NCBI GenBank assembly: GCA_002401185.1
Contig: NVSH01000031.1
Coordinates: forward strand, 1-7,640
From: Gammaproteobacteria bacterium
GTDB lineage: Bacteria > Pseudomonadota > Gammaproteobacteria > SZUA-229
Length of the DNA stretch: 7,640 nt
Direction: 5' to 3'
Notes under the pieces: model-generated
The model's input: the letters and a program-made list of their open reading frames with translations, nothing else
Databases searched by the model: none
Told to the model about the DNA's origin: nothing
Program-made: the position numbers and the translations under genes
Shown here: piece after piece, positions 7,007 through 7,640 of the stretch
How positions within the stretch are numbered: position 1 is the stretch's first letter
Layout of the letters: every line of letters begins with the position of its first letter

Positions 7007-7640
7007 ATGACCACATGGACGGATAACAGCAAACAAACAGCACTGGATGCAGCCGATATAAAGCCAGATACTGACAAAGACTCACTCGAAAGCTGGCTCA
7101 CACTGCGGCACACACCAGGCGTTGGCAATGCCACCTTCCACAAACTACTGAACACATTTGGTACTGCTCGAGCGGCACTACATGCTAGCTATACACAACT
7201 CACCGCGATTAATACAAAAGTGGCTGACGCTATCACCAACAAGACCAGGCCGGACATCAGTGCCGATCTTCACTGGTTGCAAGCAGATGACCACCATATC
7301 ATCACCCTCGCTGATGCAAGATACCCTGAAACATTAAAAGAACTGGCTGATGCGCCCCCTATACTCTATATAAGGGGCGACACTGATTACCTGAAGCAAC
7401 CACAATTAGCCATAGTCGGCACGCGCAACCCAACCGCCGCTGGCCGAAACACGGCAATCGAATTTTCCCGACACCTATCCAATGCGGGCATAACAATCAC
7501 CAGCGGACTTGCCAGCGGCATCGATGGCGCCAGTCACGAAGGTGGATTGCAAGGACTGGCAGGAACCATCGCCGTCGTCGCCCATGGGCTCGACATCGTC
7601 TACCCGGCAAAACACCAAAAACTAGCACAAGACATAAGCC
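7007..7640 (+). CDS. dprA: DNA-processing protein DprA (partial; C-terminus beyond the right edge)
   Basis: DprA (Smf) binds incoming single-stranded DNA in natural transformation and loads RecA on it; it is also widespread in species not known to be competent. I translated 211 codons from the ATG at 7007-7009; the frame is open to the edge, so about 150-170 residues are missing compared with typical 360-380-residue homologues. An N-terminal helix-hairpin-helix/SAM-like region spans about 27-80 (LRHTPGVGNATFHKLL at 33-48). The Rossmann-like fold then shows YPETLKEL at 106-113, IVGTRNPTAAGR at 136-147, TSGLASGIDGASHEG at 165-179 and GLDIVYPAKH at 194-203. An in-frame TAA at 6995-6997 excludes a longer N-terminus. 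No Shine-Dalgarno sequence is visible. Oddity: the usual small-Gly stretch (G-T/N-G-L) reads A-H-G-L at 192-195. It lies 89 bp after tsaP without a convincing terminator, so co-transcription is plausible. Confidence 0.95.
   Translation, partial: MTTWTDNSKQTALDAADIKPDTDKDSLESWLTLRHTPGVGNATFHKLLNTFGTARAALHASYTQLTAINTKVADAITNKTRPDISADLHWLQADDHHIITLADARYPETLKELADAPPILYIRGDTDYLKQPQLAIVGTRNPTAAGRNTAIEFSRHLSNAGITITSGLASGIDGASHEGGLQGLAGTIAVVAHGLDIVYPAKHQKLAQDIS

Noticed and set aside
1..7640. CRISPR arrays, insertion sequences, att sites, tRNA or rRNA genes, toxin-antitoxin or defence genes
   Set aside because: I saw no repeat-spacer periodicity, terminal inverted repeats, transposase motifs or RNA-gene sequences. 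Nearly all of the window is explained by seven conserved genes.

Overview
The window looks like chromosomal DNA from a gammaproteobacterium. Every gene recognised is a close match in length and motif content to its Escherichia coli, Vibrio or Pseudomonas counterpart. The gene order (trkH-trkA-rsmB-fmt-def, a divergent gap, then a LysM gene and dprA) is, from memory, the arrangement in Vibrio and, minus trkH, in Pseudomonas. By eye the base composition is in the mid-40s percent G+C. No finer taxonomic placement is supported.

Left arm (1-5459, all minus strand, read right to left): def (peptide deformylase), fmt (Met-tRNA formyltransferase), rsmB (16S rRNA m5C methyltransferase), trkA (regulatory subunit of the Trk potassium transporter) and trkH (its ion-conducting membrane subunit, cut by the left window edge). 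Gaps are 56, 4, 118 and 6 bp, which suggests an operon. fmt and rsmB both start with GTG. rsmB follows the fmt stop so closely, with no visible Shine-Dalgarno sequence, that translational coupling is likely.

Centre (5460-5732): a 273-bp divergent intergenic region. It holds candidate promoters for both directions. On the def side it also holds a striking cluster of three TCAGCT/AGCTGA segments that can form two mutually exclusive hairpins, the second followed by six T residues. This is the most interesting non-coding signal in the window; it could be a small attenuator or an operator array.

Right arm (5733-7640, plus strand): a LysM-FlgT-like protein matching the TsaP family (peptidoglycan-binding partner of the type IV pilus secretin), here with a lipoprotein-type signal peptide, then dprA (ssDNA-binding RecA loader in natural transformation), cut by the right edge. 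The pair hints at a DNA-uptake theme next to a translation and potassium operon.

Overall this is an ordinary, conserved housekeeping region. I found no CRISPR array, mobile element, tRNA or rRNA, and no evidence of an undescribed multi-gene system.
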